This document shows, piece by piece, positions 25,078 to 32,429 of a stretch of 51,765 nucleotides of DNA. The notes beneath the pieces are model-generated. The model had not been told where the DNA came from, did not search any database, and was given only the letters and a program-made list of their open reading frames with translations. A program made the translations under genes and the position numbers. The stretch's first letter is position 1; each line of letters starts with the position of its first letter. The stretch comes from Mycolicibacter sinensis (GTDB lineage: Bacteria > Actinomycetota > Actinomycetes > Mycobacteriales > Mycobacteriaceae): contig NZ_LZIN01000091.1 of assembly GCF_001667375.1 (NCBI RefSeq), positions 1 to 51,765 of the forward strand, read 5' to 3'.

Positions 25078-26328
25078 GGCGGGGTTGGGGGTGAGGTGGT
25101 CGGTGCCGAACCGGATCCCGGTGGCGTCCTTGCCGACCGCGGTCAGCACCGTGACGGCGATCAGCACCGGGAACAATGTGGCCGCCAGCGCGAACGGGTA
25201 ACCGTGCGAAGCGGCGAGGTGCTCCTGAATCGGCAGGTTGAACGCGGCCAGCAGGTTGCCCAGCTGGTAGGTCACACCCGGATAGAAGCCGCGGATCGCG
25301 TCGGGGGACATCTCGGTCAGGTGCGCCGGGATCACGCCCCAGGCGCCCTGTACGCAGAACTGGATGAGAAACGAACCCAGGCACAGCATCGCCGCGCTCT
25401 GCGACAGCGCGAACAGCGGCACGATCGGCAGTGCCATCACCGTGCACCAGATGATTGCGTACCGACGCCCCAATCGTTGCGACAGGGCACCGAAGATCAG
25501 CCCGCCGATGATGCCGCCGATGTTGTAGATCACCGCGATCCACTTGGCGGTCACCGGCGGCAGACCGGCTCCCTCGGGGGAGGTCAAGAACGTCGGGTAG
25601 ATGTCCTGGGTGCCGTGGCTCATCCAATTGAAGGCGGTCATCAGCAATACCAGGTAGCAGAACCGGCGGATCACCTTGGCGTCGGTGAACACATCGCGAA
25701 TCCTGGTGCGGGTCAGCCGCATCCGATTCTGCGTGGCCTGCCACACCTCGGATTCGGACACCCGGTAGCGGATGAGCAGGCTGATCAAGGCGGGCAGGAT
25801 GGACAGCCCGAACAGCCAGCGCCAGGACAATCCCAGCCAGTCGGTCACCAGCAATGACGCCAGGGTGGCCGCCAGGTAGCCGAACAGGTAGCCCTCCTGC
25901 AGCAGCCCGGAGAAGAATCCGCGCCGCTCGGGCGGGATCTTCTCCATGGCCAGCGCGGCGCCCAGTCCCCATTCACCTCCCATGCCGATCCCGTACAGCA
26001 GGCGCAGAATTACCAGCACCGTGAAATTGGGCGCGAACGCGCACAAGAACCCCACCGTCGAGTAGAAGATCACGTCCACCATCAGCGGCAGTCGCCGGCC
26101 GACCCGGTCGGCCCACAGGCCGAACAGCAGCGCCCCCACCGGACGCATCACCAGGGTGGCGGTGGTCAAGAACGCGACTTCGGTCTTGGTGTGGCCGAAG
26201 GTCTTGGCGATATCGGCGTAGACGAACACCACGATGAAGTAGTCGAAGGCGTCCATCGACCAGCCCAGGAAGGCGGCCAAGAACGCGTTGCGCTGATCGG
26301 CGTCCAAGCGCTGTTTCACCAGAGACAT
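25066..26328 (-). CDS. MFS transporter, sialate/organic acid:H+ symporter type
   Basis: A 420-residue protein with about 12 hydrophobic segments. It has the MFS signature GLWADRVGRRLPL after TM2 and GGEWGLGAALAMEKIPPERRG in the TM4-5 region. The N-terminal WSMDAFDYFIVVFVYADIA is like the NanT/lactate-type symporters, including the protein annotated NanT in M. tuberculosis. The substrate cannot be told from sequence; a small carboxylate is likely. The frame stays open upstream to 26544, but that part is the out-of-frame translation of the 50-base repeats, so the ATG at 26328 is chosen. It follows the Sir2 gene by 41 bases and probably shares its transcript. Confidence 0.85.
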   Translation of the reverse strand: MSLVKQRLDADQRNAFLAAFLGWSMDAFDYFIVVFVYADIAKTFGHTKTEVAFLTTATLVMRPVGALLFGLWADRVGRRLPLMVDVIFYSTVGFLCAFAPNFTVLVILRLLYGIGMGGEWGLGAALAMEKIPPERRGFFSGLLQEGYLFGYLAATLASLLVTDWLGLSWRWLFGLSILPALISLLIRYRVSESEVWQATQNRMRLTRTRIRDVFTDAKVIRRFCYLVLLMTAFNWMSHGTQDIYPTFLTSPEGAGLPPVTAKWIAVIYNIGGIIGGLIFGALSQRLGRRYAIIWCTVMALPIVPLFALSQSAAMLCLGSFLIQFCVQGAWGVIPAHLTEMSPDAIRGFYPGVTYQLGNLLAAFNLPIQEHLAASHGYPFALAATLFPVLIAVTVLTAVGKDATGIRFGTDHLTPNPAEQT

Positions 26329-26369
26329 CGTGCCGGACTCAGCGCTCCTACGGGTGGCCTCGTTGAGGA

Positions 26370-27335
26370 TTACCGCGCCGGAATCGCAGGGGTCATGCGG
26401 CGGTCCCAGCTTCGCCTCTCCTCCGTCGAGCCTCGCTGAACCGCTCGGCTGATGCGGCGGTCCCAGCTTCGCCTCTCCTCCGTCGAGCCTCGCTGAACCG
26501 CCGGGGCCAGCTCGGAGGCCAGCAGTGCCAGGACCGCGGAACACCCGCCGTCGATCTTGACGGCCGCCAGCGCATCGCCGCGGGTGGGGCCGCGGTTGAC
26601 GATCGCGACCGGGATACCGCGGGCTGCGGCGTGGCGGACGAACCGGTAGCCGGAGAACACCGTCAGCGACGAGCCCGCCACCAGCAGGGCGTCGGCTTCA
26701 TCGACCACAGAATAGGACCGGGCGACGCGGTCTTTGGGGACGCTTTCGCCGAAGTAGACGATGTCGGGCTTGAGGATTCCGCCGCAGTGGTGGCAATCGA
26801 CAAAGCGGAATGACGCGGTGTCGGTGACGACGGCGTCCGCGTCGGGGGCCACGGCGATGCCGCCGAGCGTGCCCGCCCGTTCGAGAAACCCGGGGTTGAG
26901 TTCCTCCAACTGCTCGGCCAACGCCGCGCGGCTCACACGGTTCCCGCAGCTCAGGCAGACCACCGTCGCATAGTTGCCGTGCAGATCGATGACGCGGCGA
27001 CTGCCGGCTTTGGTGTGCAGTAAGTCGACGTTCTGGGTGATCACCGCGGTCACCACCCCGGCGTCTTCTAGTGCGGTCAGCCCCAGGTGCCCGAGGTTGG
27101 GCGCGGTGTCGGCCATGTGGCGCCAGCCGACGTGGTTGCGGGCCCAGTACCGCTGCCGAAAGACCGGATCGCCGGTGAACTGTGCGATCGTCATCGGGTT
27201 GCTCGGCGGAGAGTCCGGGCCGCGATAGTCCGGAATGCCCGAATCGGTGGAGATGCCGGCACCGGTGAGCGCCGCGACCCGCCGGCCCGCCAGCAGCTCC
27301 AGCAGATCGCAGACCGTCGGCTCGGAGTCGCCCAT
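26370..27335 (-). CDS. Sir2-family NAD-dependent protein deacylase with repeat-derived tail
   Basis: Removes acyl groups from lysine using NAD+, releasing nicotinamide. The 321 residues show the NAD-binding motifs GAGISTDSGIPDYRG (about 25-39) and TQNVDLLHTKAG, the catalytic histidine in DLHGN, and zinc cysteines in CLSC and CHHC. The Sir2 domain ends near residue 279. The remaining ~42 residues consist of two copies of QRGSTEERRSWDRR encoded by the 50-base direct repeats at 26395-26501. The start ATG lies 4 bases after the cysteine hydrolase stop, and TACGCT exactly 6 bases before it suggests its own leaderless promoter. It sits divergent from nadE, hinting at NAD-linked control. Confidence 0.88.
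   Translation of the reverse strand: MGDSEPTVCDLLELLAGRRVAALTGAGISTDSGIPDYRGPDSPPSNPMTIAQFTGDPVFRQRYWARNHVGWRHMADTAPNLGHLGLTALEDAGVVTAVITQNVDLLHTKAGSRRVIDLHGNYATVVCLSCGNRVSRAALAEQLEELNPGFLERAGTLGGIAVAPDADAVVTDTASFRFVDCHHCGGILKPDIVYFGESVPKDRVARSYSVVDEADALLVAGSSLTVFSGYRFVRHAAARGIPVAIVNRGPTRGDALAAVKIDGGCSAVLALLASELAPAVQRGSTEERRSWDRRISRAVQRGSTEERRSWDRRMTPAIPAR
26395..26501. repeat. Two exact 50-base direct repeats
   Basis: Positions 26395-26444 and 26452-26501 are identical, separated by 7 bases (period 57 = 19 codons). They lie between the Sir2 domain and the MFS gene and encode the Sir2 tail on the minus strand. The unit looks like a short dispersed mycobacterial repeat rather than coding sequence. 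Only these two copies are in the window. Confidence 0.9.
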
Positions 27336-27339
27336 CGGC

Positions 27340-27879
27340 CTAGCGTAGGCACTTGTCGGCAGCCGACCGCTCGGCTCCCATGTTGCGGCACATCATTTCC
27401 AGCGCCGCGGCGCCCAATTCGGCGTCGATGTGAGCGACGGCATCGACCGGGATCACCACCGGAATATGCCGCACGTAGGCGTCCAGGGCGGTGTAGAGAA
27501 TGCACTGCTCGGTGACCTGCCCGGTCAGAATCAAACGCCGGGTGCCGAGCCGGCCGAGCATGTACTCCAGCGGAGTGGAGAAGAATGCGCTGTGGCGCAC
27601 CTTGGTCACCATCCGATCGCCGGTCACCGGGACGATGGGCCGAACCAGTTCGGGGCGCGCCCCGTGCAGCGCCGAGTCGATGATCTGGGCGAATCCCGCG
27701 GTGAAGTCGCCGTAGTTGTCGTTGACGTAGATCAGGTCGACGTCGTCATCGGCCCGGCTGCGTTCGACCAGGTCGGCCAGCGGTCCGACGATGTTCGCGA
27801 CGTTTCCGGCCAAGTCTGCTGCGTCGTCGTGCCGGTAGGCGTTGAGCATGTCGACGACGACCACCGCGGTACCGGTCAT
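27340..27879 (-). CDS. Isochorismatase-fold cysteine hydrolase
   Basis: The 179-residue protein has the cysteine-hydrolase triad: D10 in VVVVDMLNAY, a lysine near 93 in VTKVRHSAF, and the nucleophile in TGQVTEQCILYTALDAY. It lacks the D-x-H...H metal site of nicotinamidase and carries VNDNYGDF at that place, as in the metal-free isochorismatase-like branch. It therefore probably hydrolyses an amide or related bond, but not certainly nicotinamide. It begins the minus-strand set with Sir2 and the MFS transporter and diverges from nadE with 58 bases between the starts. The ATG at 27879 has AGGA close by. Confidence 0.8.
   Translation of the reverse strand: MTGTAVVVVDMLNAYRHDDAADLAGNVANIVGPLADLVERSRADDDVDLIYVNDNYGDFTAGFAQIIDSALHGARPELVRPIVPVTGDRMVTKVRHSAFFSTPLEYMLGRLGTRRLILTGQVTEQCILYTALDAYVRHIPVVIPVDAVAHIDAELGAAALEMMCRNMGAERSAADKCLR
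27342..27347 (-). promoter_or_regulatory. -10 element of a possible leaderless Sir2 promoter
   Basis: On the minus strand TACGCT is followed by 6 bases and the Sir2 ATG at 27335. The hexamer overlaps the last codons and stop of the cysteine hydrolase, so Sir2 could be transcribed both from this site and by read-through. Confidence 0.4.
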
Positions 27880-27937
27880 GATCCTGGTGATACCCGAAAG
27901 CTGCAGATTGACACTGGCCGGGCAACAATGGGGACCA

Positions 27938-29992
27938 ATGGACCGCTCCGGAGACTTCTACAACGCCTACCGGCACGGGTTCGCGCGGGTCGCCGCCTGC
28001 ACACACCGCACGACGCTCGCCGACCCGGCCGCCAACGCCGAGTCGATGCTGCGGCTGGCGCGCGAGTGCCACGACGACGGCGTCGCGCTGTCCGTCTTTC
28101 CCGAGCTCACCCTGTCGGGATACTCCATCGAGGACATCGTGCAGCAGGACAGCCTGCTTAGTGCCGTCGAGGCGGCGCTGCTCGACGTGGCCGCCGCATC
28201 GGCGGAGCTGTTGCCGGTGCTGGTGGTCGGGGCGCCGCTGCGCTATACGCATCGCATCTACAACACCGCCGTCGTCATCCACCGCGGGCGCATCCTCGGG
28301 GTGGCGCCGAAGTCCTACCTGCCCACTTACCGGGAGTTCTACGAGGGCCGCCAGCTGGCCGCCGGCGCCGGCGAGCGGGGCGTGATCCGACTGGGTGATG
28401 CCGAGGTCCCGTTCGGCCCGGATCTGCTGTTCGCCGCGACCGACGTGCCCGGGTTCGTGCTGCACGTCGAGGTGTGCGAGGACATGTTCGTGCCGGTCCC
28501 GCCCAGCGCCCAGGCCGCCCTGGCCGGCGCGACGGTGCTGGCCAACCTGTCCGGCAGCCCCATCACCGTCGGGCGCGCAGAGGACCGCTGCCTGCTGGCC
28601 CGCTCGGCCTCGGCGCGGTGTCTGGCCGCCTACGTCTATGCCGCCGCCGGGGAGGGGGAGTCGACCACCGACCTGGCCTGGGACGGCCAGACCATGATCT
28701 GGGAGAACGGCACGCTGCTCGATGACAGCGAACGGTTCCCCAGCGGCTCTCGCCGGTCGGTCGCCGACGTCGATCTCGGGCTGCTGCGCTCGGAGCGCTT
28801 GCGGATGGGCACCTTCGACGACAACCGGCGTCATTACCGGGATGCGGTGCAGGCGTTCCGGCGGGTGGAGTTCGTTCTGGATCCGCCGGCCGGGGACATC
28901 GGACTGCGGCGCACGGTTGAGCGATTCCCGTTCGTGCCGTCGAATCCGCAGCGGCTGCAACAGGATTGCTACGAGGCCTACAACATCCAAGTATCAGGCC
29001 TGGAGCAGCGGCTGCGGGCACTGGACTTTCCCAAGGTGGTGCTCGGGGTGTCGGGCGGGCTGGATTCGACGCACGCCCTGATCGTCGCCGCACGAGCCAT
29101 GGACCGGGAAAACCGGCCCCGCAGTGACATTCTGGCGTTCACCATGCCCGGCTTCGCCACCGGTGAACGCACCAAGGCCAATGCGGCCGCGCTGAGCAGG
29201 GCGCTGGGGGTGACGTTCGCCGAGATCGACATCCGCGACAGCGCCAAGCTGATGCTGACCGATCTGGAGCATCCGTTCGCCGGCGGTGAAGCCGTCTACG
29301 ACGTCACTTTCGGGAACGTGCAGGCGGGCCTGCGCACTGACTACCTGTTCCGGATCGCCAACCAGCGCGGCGGCATCGTGCTGGGCACCGGCGACCTGTC
29401 GGAGCTGGCGCTGGGCTGGTCCACCTACGGGGTGGGTGATCAGATGTCGCACTACAACGTCAACGGCGGCGTGCCCAAAACCCTGATCCAGCACCTGATC
29501 CGGTGGGTGATCAACTCCGGGGAGTTCGACGCCGACGTGTGCGCGGTGCTGGCCTCGGTGCTCAACACCGAGATCAGCCCGGAGCTGGTGCCGGCGGGCG
29601 AGGGTGAGGAGATTCAGCGCAGCGAGGACAAGGTGGGCCCGTACTCGCTGCAGGACTTCGCGCTGTTCCAAGCGCTGCGCCACGGGTTCTCGCCGGCTAA
29701 GACCGCGTTTTTGGCCTGGCACGCCTGGCACGACGTGGAAGCAGGGTCCTGGCCGCCCGGATATCCGGCCGACAAGCGGCAGGCCTATTCGCTGGCCGAG
29801 ATCCGGTACTGGCTGAAAGTCTTTGCGCAGCGGTTCTATTCGTTCAGTCAATTCAAGCGCTCGGCATTGCCGAACGGGCCGAAGGTGTCCCACGGCGGCT
29901 CGCTGTCGCCGCGGGGGGAGTGGCGGGCTCCGTCGGACATGTCGGCGCGGGTCTGGCTCGACGAGATCGAACGGGAGATTCCGCACGGCTAG
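27938..29992 (+). CDS. nadE: Glutamine-dependent NAD(+) synthetase
   Basis: Converts nicotinic acid adenine dinucleotide to NAD+ using ammonia released from glutamine. The 684 residues carry an N-terminal nitrilase-type glutaminase domain with triad E56, K125 and C180 (each four higher than in the M. tuberculosis enzyme), and a C-terminal synthetase domain with the P-loop GVSGGLDSTHALIV near residue 369 and GTGDLSELALGWSTYGVGD. The ATG at 27938 matches the known N-terminus (NAYRHGFARVAACTH); an upstream in-frame start at 27842 is rejected because it overlaps the divergent gene. Confidence 0.97.
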   Translation: MDRSGDFYNAYRHGFARVAACTHRTTLADPAANAESMLRLARECHDDGVALSVFPELTLSGYSIEDIVQQDSLLSAVEAALLDVAAASAELLPVLVVGAPLRYTHRIYNTAVVIHRGRILGVAPKSYLPTYREFYEGRQLAAGAGERGVIRLGDAEVPFGPDLLFAATDVPGFVLHVEVCEDMFVPVPPSAQAALAGATVLANLSGSPITVGRAEDRCLLARSASARCLAAYVYAAAGEGESTTDLAWDGQTMIWENGTLLDDSERFPSGSRRSVADVDLGLLRSERLRMGTFDDNRRHYRDAVQAFRRVEFVLDPPAGDIGLRRTVERFPFVPSNPQRLQQDCYEAYNIQVSGLEQRLRALDFPKVVLGVSGGLDSTHALIVAARAMDRENRPRSDILAFTMPGFATGERTKANAAALSRALGVTFAEIDIRDSAKLMLTDLEHPFAGGEAVYDVTFGNVQAGLRTDYLFRIANQRGGIVLGTGDLSELALGWSTYGVGDQMSHYNVNGGVPKTLIQHLIRWVINSGEFDADVCAVLASVLNTEISPELVPAGEGEEIQRSEDKVGPYSLQDFALFQALRHGFSPAKTAFLAWHAWHDVEAGSWPPGYPADKRQAYSLAEIRYWLKVFAQRFYSFSQFKRSALPNGPKVSHGGSLSPRGEWRAPSDMSARVWLDEIEREIPHG

Positions 29993-30007
29993 GCAGGAGC
30001 ACCGAAT

Positions 30008-30748
30008 ATGGCCGAGGTTCGAAGGTTTCCGTTGTCACCGGCGTTGCAGCGGGCCATGGAGTTGCTCAGCGATCCGCCATCCGACCCCGACGTCAGCCGA
30101 GGCTATCTCGACCTGCTCGGCGCGGGAGCCGGCTCCAACACCCCACAGAACGCCGGTGCCATCCAGCAGCTGTGGGCCTCGCCGTTCGGATCGATGTTCT
30201 ACGACAACGCCCAGGCGCTGGCCCGCCGGCTGCTCGAAGCCTGGCAGCACCCGATCGACTGGCTGAACATCCCGGCCGGCGGGGTGGCGCTGGACGTCGG
30301 CTGCGGTCCGGGCAGCATCACCGCCTCGCTGGCCGGGGCGGTGGGTGCGGACGGGCTGGCGCTGGGCATGGACGTCTCCGAGCCGATGCTGGCCCGGGCG
30401 GTACGGTTGCAGGCCGGCGCCCAGGCCGGGTTCCTGCGCGCCGATGCCCAGCGGCTCCCGCTGCGCGACAACACCGTTGACGCCATCACCTCGATCGCAG
30501 TGCTGCAGCTGATCCCGGACCCGGCCGCGGCGCTGGGCGAGATGGCGCGAGTGCTCAAGCCCGGTGGGCGGATCGCGCTGATGGTGCCGACCGCCGGCTC
30601 GGCCGCCCGGCTGTGGCGGCTGCTGCCCAAGGCCGGTGCGCGGGTGTTCGGCGACGACGAGATCGCCGACACCCTGGAAAGCCAGGGTTTCACCAGCGTG
30701 CGGGTCAAGAGCGTCGGCACCATCCAGTGGGTGCGGGGCAAACGGTAG
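30008..30748 (+). CDS. Class I SAM-dependent methyltransferase
   Basis: A 246-residue methyltransferase with the SAM-binding motif ALDVGCGPGSI (D96-G102), the acidic ribose-binding end of strand 2 in LGMDVSEPML, RADAQRLPLRD, and LKPGGRIALMVPT. This is the layout of UbiE/biotin-type small-molecule methyltransferases. It begins 15 bases after nadE and ends at the toxin-antitoxin palindrome. The substrate is unknown. Confidence 0.8.
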   Translation: MAEVRRFPLSPALQRAMELLSDPPSDPDVSRGYLDLLGAGAGSNTPQNAGAIQQLWASPFGSMFYDNAQALARRLLEAWQHPIDWLNIPAGGVALDVGCGPGSITASLAGAVGADGLALGMDVSEPMLARAVRLQAGAQAGFLRADAQRLPLRDNTVDAITSIAVLQLIPDPAAALGEMARVLKPGGRIALMVPTAGSAARLWRLLPKAGARVFGDDEIADTLESQGFTSVRVKSVGTIQWVRGKR

Positions 30749-30783
30749 TGATGTATACATCAATTCGAAATCCGGCGTAAGAT
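30749..30783 (+). promoter_or_regulatory. Toxin-antitoxin operator and promoter
   Basis: TGATGTATACATCA at 30749-30762 is a perfect 14-base palindrome starting right after the methyltransferase stop. TAAGAT (30778-30783) is a good -10, 8 bases before the antitoxin GTG, so the transcript is leaderless or nearly so, and the palindrome covers the -35 position. A ribbon-helix-helix antitoxin dimer would be expected to bind here and repress the pair. Confidence 0.6.
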
Positions 30784-30791
30784 TCCGGGTT

Positions 30792-31013
30792 GTGAAGCGA
30801 TTGCAGATCTACATCGAAGAGGACGTTGACCAGGCGCTGGGCGCCGAAGCCCGGCGCCAGCGCAAGTCGAAAGCGGCGCTCATCCGGGAGTACGTCGCAG
30901 ACCGTCTTCGCGCGCCGGGCCCAGACCCTGTGGAGTCCTTCATCGGGTCTTTCGAGGGGGACCCCGATCTCTCTGCGACGGTCGACGACGTGGTCTACGG
31001 ATCAGCTGGATGA
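30792..31013 (+). CDS. Ribbon-helix-helix antitoxin (VapB-like)
   Basis: A 73-residue protein: residues 1-40 (KRLQIYIEEDVDQAL then KSKAALIREYVADRL) form a ribbon-helix-helix DNA-binding domain, and the rest (PVESFIGSFEGDPDLSATVDDVVYG) is an acidic, probably disordered tail suited to wrapping the toxin. GTG 30792 is chosen; there is no clear ribosome site, consistent with a leaderless start. It overlaps the toxin gene by ATGA, the usual arrangement for VapBC pairs. Confidence 0.85.
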   Translation: MKRLQIYIEEDVDQALGAEARRQRKSKAALIREYVADRLRAPGPDPVESFIGSFEGDPDLSATVDDVVYGSAG

Positions 31014-31402
31014 TCTTCGTCGACACGTCGTTCTGGGCGGCCCTCGGCAATGCGCGGGATGCGCGGCATGAGACGGCCAAGAAGCTCTGGAACACGAAGA
31101 CCGACGCGGTTGTGACTTCCAATCACGTCCTCGGTGAGACGTGGACACTGCTTAATCGACGTTGCGGGCATCGAGCTGCAGTAGCCGCTGCGAGCATCCG
31201 GCATAGCGCAAGTGTTCGGATCGAACACATTACGACGGATGTTGAAGAGCAGGCGTGGGAATGGTTGGCCCGTCACGACGAACGGGAGTACTCCTTTGTC
31301 GACGCGACGAGTTTCGCACTGATGCGAAAGAAGAAGTTGGTCAACGCCTTTGCTTTCGACGAGGATTTGAGCGCGGCGGGATTCGTCGAGTTACGTCCGT
31401 AG
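31010..31402 (+). CDS. PIN-domain ribonuclease toxin (VapC-like)
   Basis: A 130-residue PIN-domain protein with the acidic metal site D5 (MIFVDTSFW), E43 (VLGETWTLL), D98 (YSFVDATSFALM) and D117 (FAFDEDLSAAGF). It probably cleaves a specific RNA and is held inactive by the upstream antitoxin. All catalytic acids are present, so it appears functional. The gene ends 28 bases from the convergent rbsK. H37Rv has many VapBC pairs but none that I recall at this place, so local acquisition is likely. Confidence 0.88.
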   Translation: MIFVDTSFWAALGNARDARHETAKKLWNTKTDAVVTSNHVLGETWTLLNRRCGHRAAVAAASIRHSASVRIEHITTDVEEQAWEWLARHDEREYSFVDATSFALMRKKKLVNAFAFDEDLSAAGFVELRP

Positions 31403-31430
31403 TCAACCGCCTGCGTTCTACCTGTGCACG

Positions 31431-32288
31431 TCAGCGTTCGGGTTTGTCGTCGCTCAACGCCGCGCTGATCGCCGCTGCATTCGGGGCGCAATCCCCGGCG
31501 CCGGGCACCAGCGTCGCCAGCGCCCCGGCCGCACAGGCGCGGCGCAACGCATGCGCAGTGCCGCGCGGCCACTCGGCGGCCAGCACGCCGGCGAACACGT
31601 CTCCGGCGCCGGAGGTGTCGACGGCATCCACCACCGGTGACGGCATTTCGGCGGTGCCGTCGGCCCCGGTGTAGCGCGCCCCGCGCGCGCCGAGCGTGAC
31701 CACCCGGTGCGGCACTAGGTGGTCGAACTGTGCGGATTCGGTCTCGTTGACGACCGCGACGTCGATCAGCCCGGCCAGTTCGGTCACATCGCCGCGGATC
31801 GGGGAGACGTTGACGATCACGGTCGCGCCCGCCTGCCGAGCGGTCCGGGCGGCGGCGGTGGCCGTGGCGATCGGAATCTCCAGCTGTAGCAGCAGCACGT
31901 CGGATCCGGCGATGAGCTCGAGATCGCCATCGATGGTCAGCGAGGCGTTCGCTCCCGGCGCCACCACGATGGTGTTCTCCCCGGCGGGGTCCACCGTGAT
32001 GACCGCCGATCCGCTGGGCCCGGGCACCGTCGTCAATCCTTCGGTGCCGACCCCGTTGGCCTGCAGGTGCCGGCGCAACCGTTCGCCCGCGTCATCGTCG
32101 CCGACCGCGCCGACGAACGAGACATCCGCACCGGCCCGAGCGGCCGCGACCGCCTGGTTGGCGCCCTTGCCGCCGGGGTGAATGCTCGGTGCCGAGCCCA
32201 GGACCGTCTCGCCGGGAGCGGGCAGGGCGGCCACCGTGAACACGCTATCCAGGTTCACGCTGCCCACCACGCACACCCGCGTCGCCAT
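31431..32288 (-). CDS. rbsK: Ribokinase
   Basis: Phosphorylates D-ribose to ribose 5-phosphate (PfkB family). The 285 residues contain the substrate-binding HPGGKGANQAVAAARAG (about 38-54), the ATP-site VVTLGARGA, and the PfkB signature DAVDTSGAGDVFAGVLA with the catalytic aspartate. The ATG at 32288 opens MATRVCVVGSVNLDSV; the frame is open further upstream, but that part crosses the proA promoter. Divergent from proA, as is Rv2436 near Rv2427c in H37Rv. Confidence 0.93.
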   Translation of the reverse strand: MATRVCVVGSVNLDSVFTVAALPAPGETVLGSAPSIHPGGKGANQAVAAARAGADVSFVGAVGDDDAGERLRRHLQANGVGTEGLTTVPGPSGSAVITVDPAGENTIVVAPGANASLTIDGDLELIAGSDVLLLQLEIPIATATAAARTARQAGATVIVNVSPIRGDVTELAGLIDVAVVNETESAQFDHLVPHRVVTLGARGARYTGADGTAEMPSPVVDAVDTSGAGDVFAGVLAAEWPRGTAHALRRACAAGALATLVPGAGDCAPNAAAISAALSDDKPER

Positions 32289-32417
32289 GCTGCCAGCTTC
32301 CCATCCCGAACGCGGAGCGGCACGGATCCCCTGGAGGGCGTCGGACAAGACTGCGGTCGAGTCGACGCCGCAGCGGGGCTTGCGTGGGGCCGTTTCGCCG
32401 GATCCCGCGTTCGCCGA

Positions 32418-32423
32418 TACGCT
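32418..32423 (+). promoter_or_regulatory. -10 element of a leaderless proA promoter
   Basis: TACGCT is followed by exactly 6 bases and the proA ATG at 32430. Confidence 0.55.
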
Positions 32424-32429
32424 GGGACG

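Noticed and set aside
26329..26544. A 72-residue N-terminal extension of the MFS transporter
   Set aside because: It is only the repeat DNA of the Sir2 tail read in another frame and would precede the first membrane span with low-complexity sequence.
27340..27879. Calling the cysteine hydrolase a nicotinamidase (PncA)
   Set aside because: The catalytic Asp, Lys and Cys are present, but the metal-binding Asp-x-His and downstream histidines of PncA are missing, replaced by VNDNYGDF.
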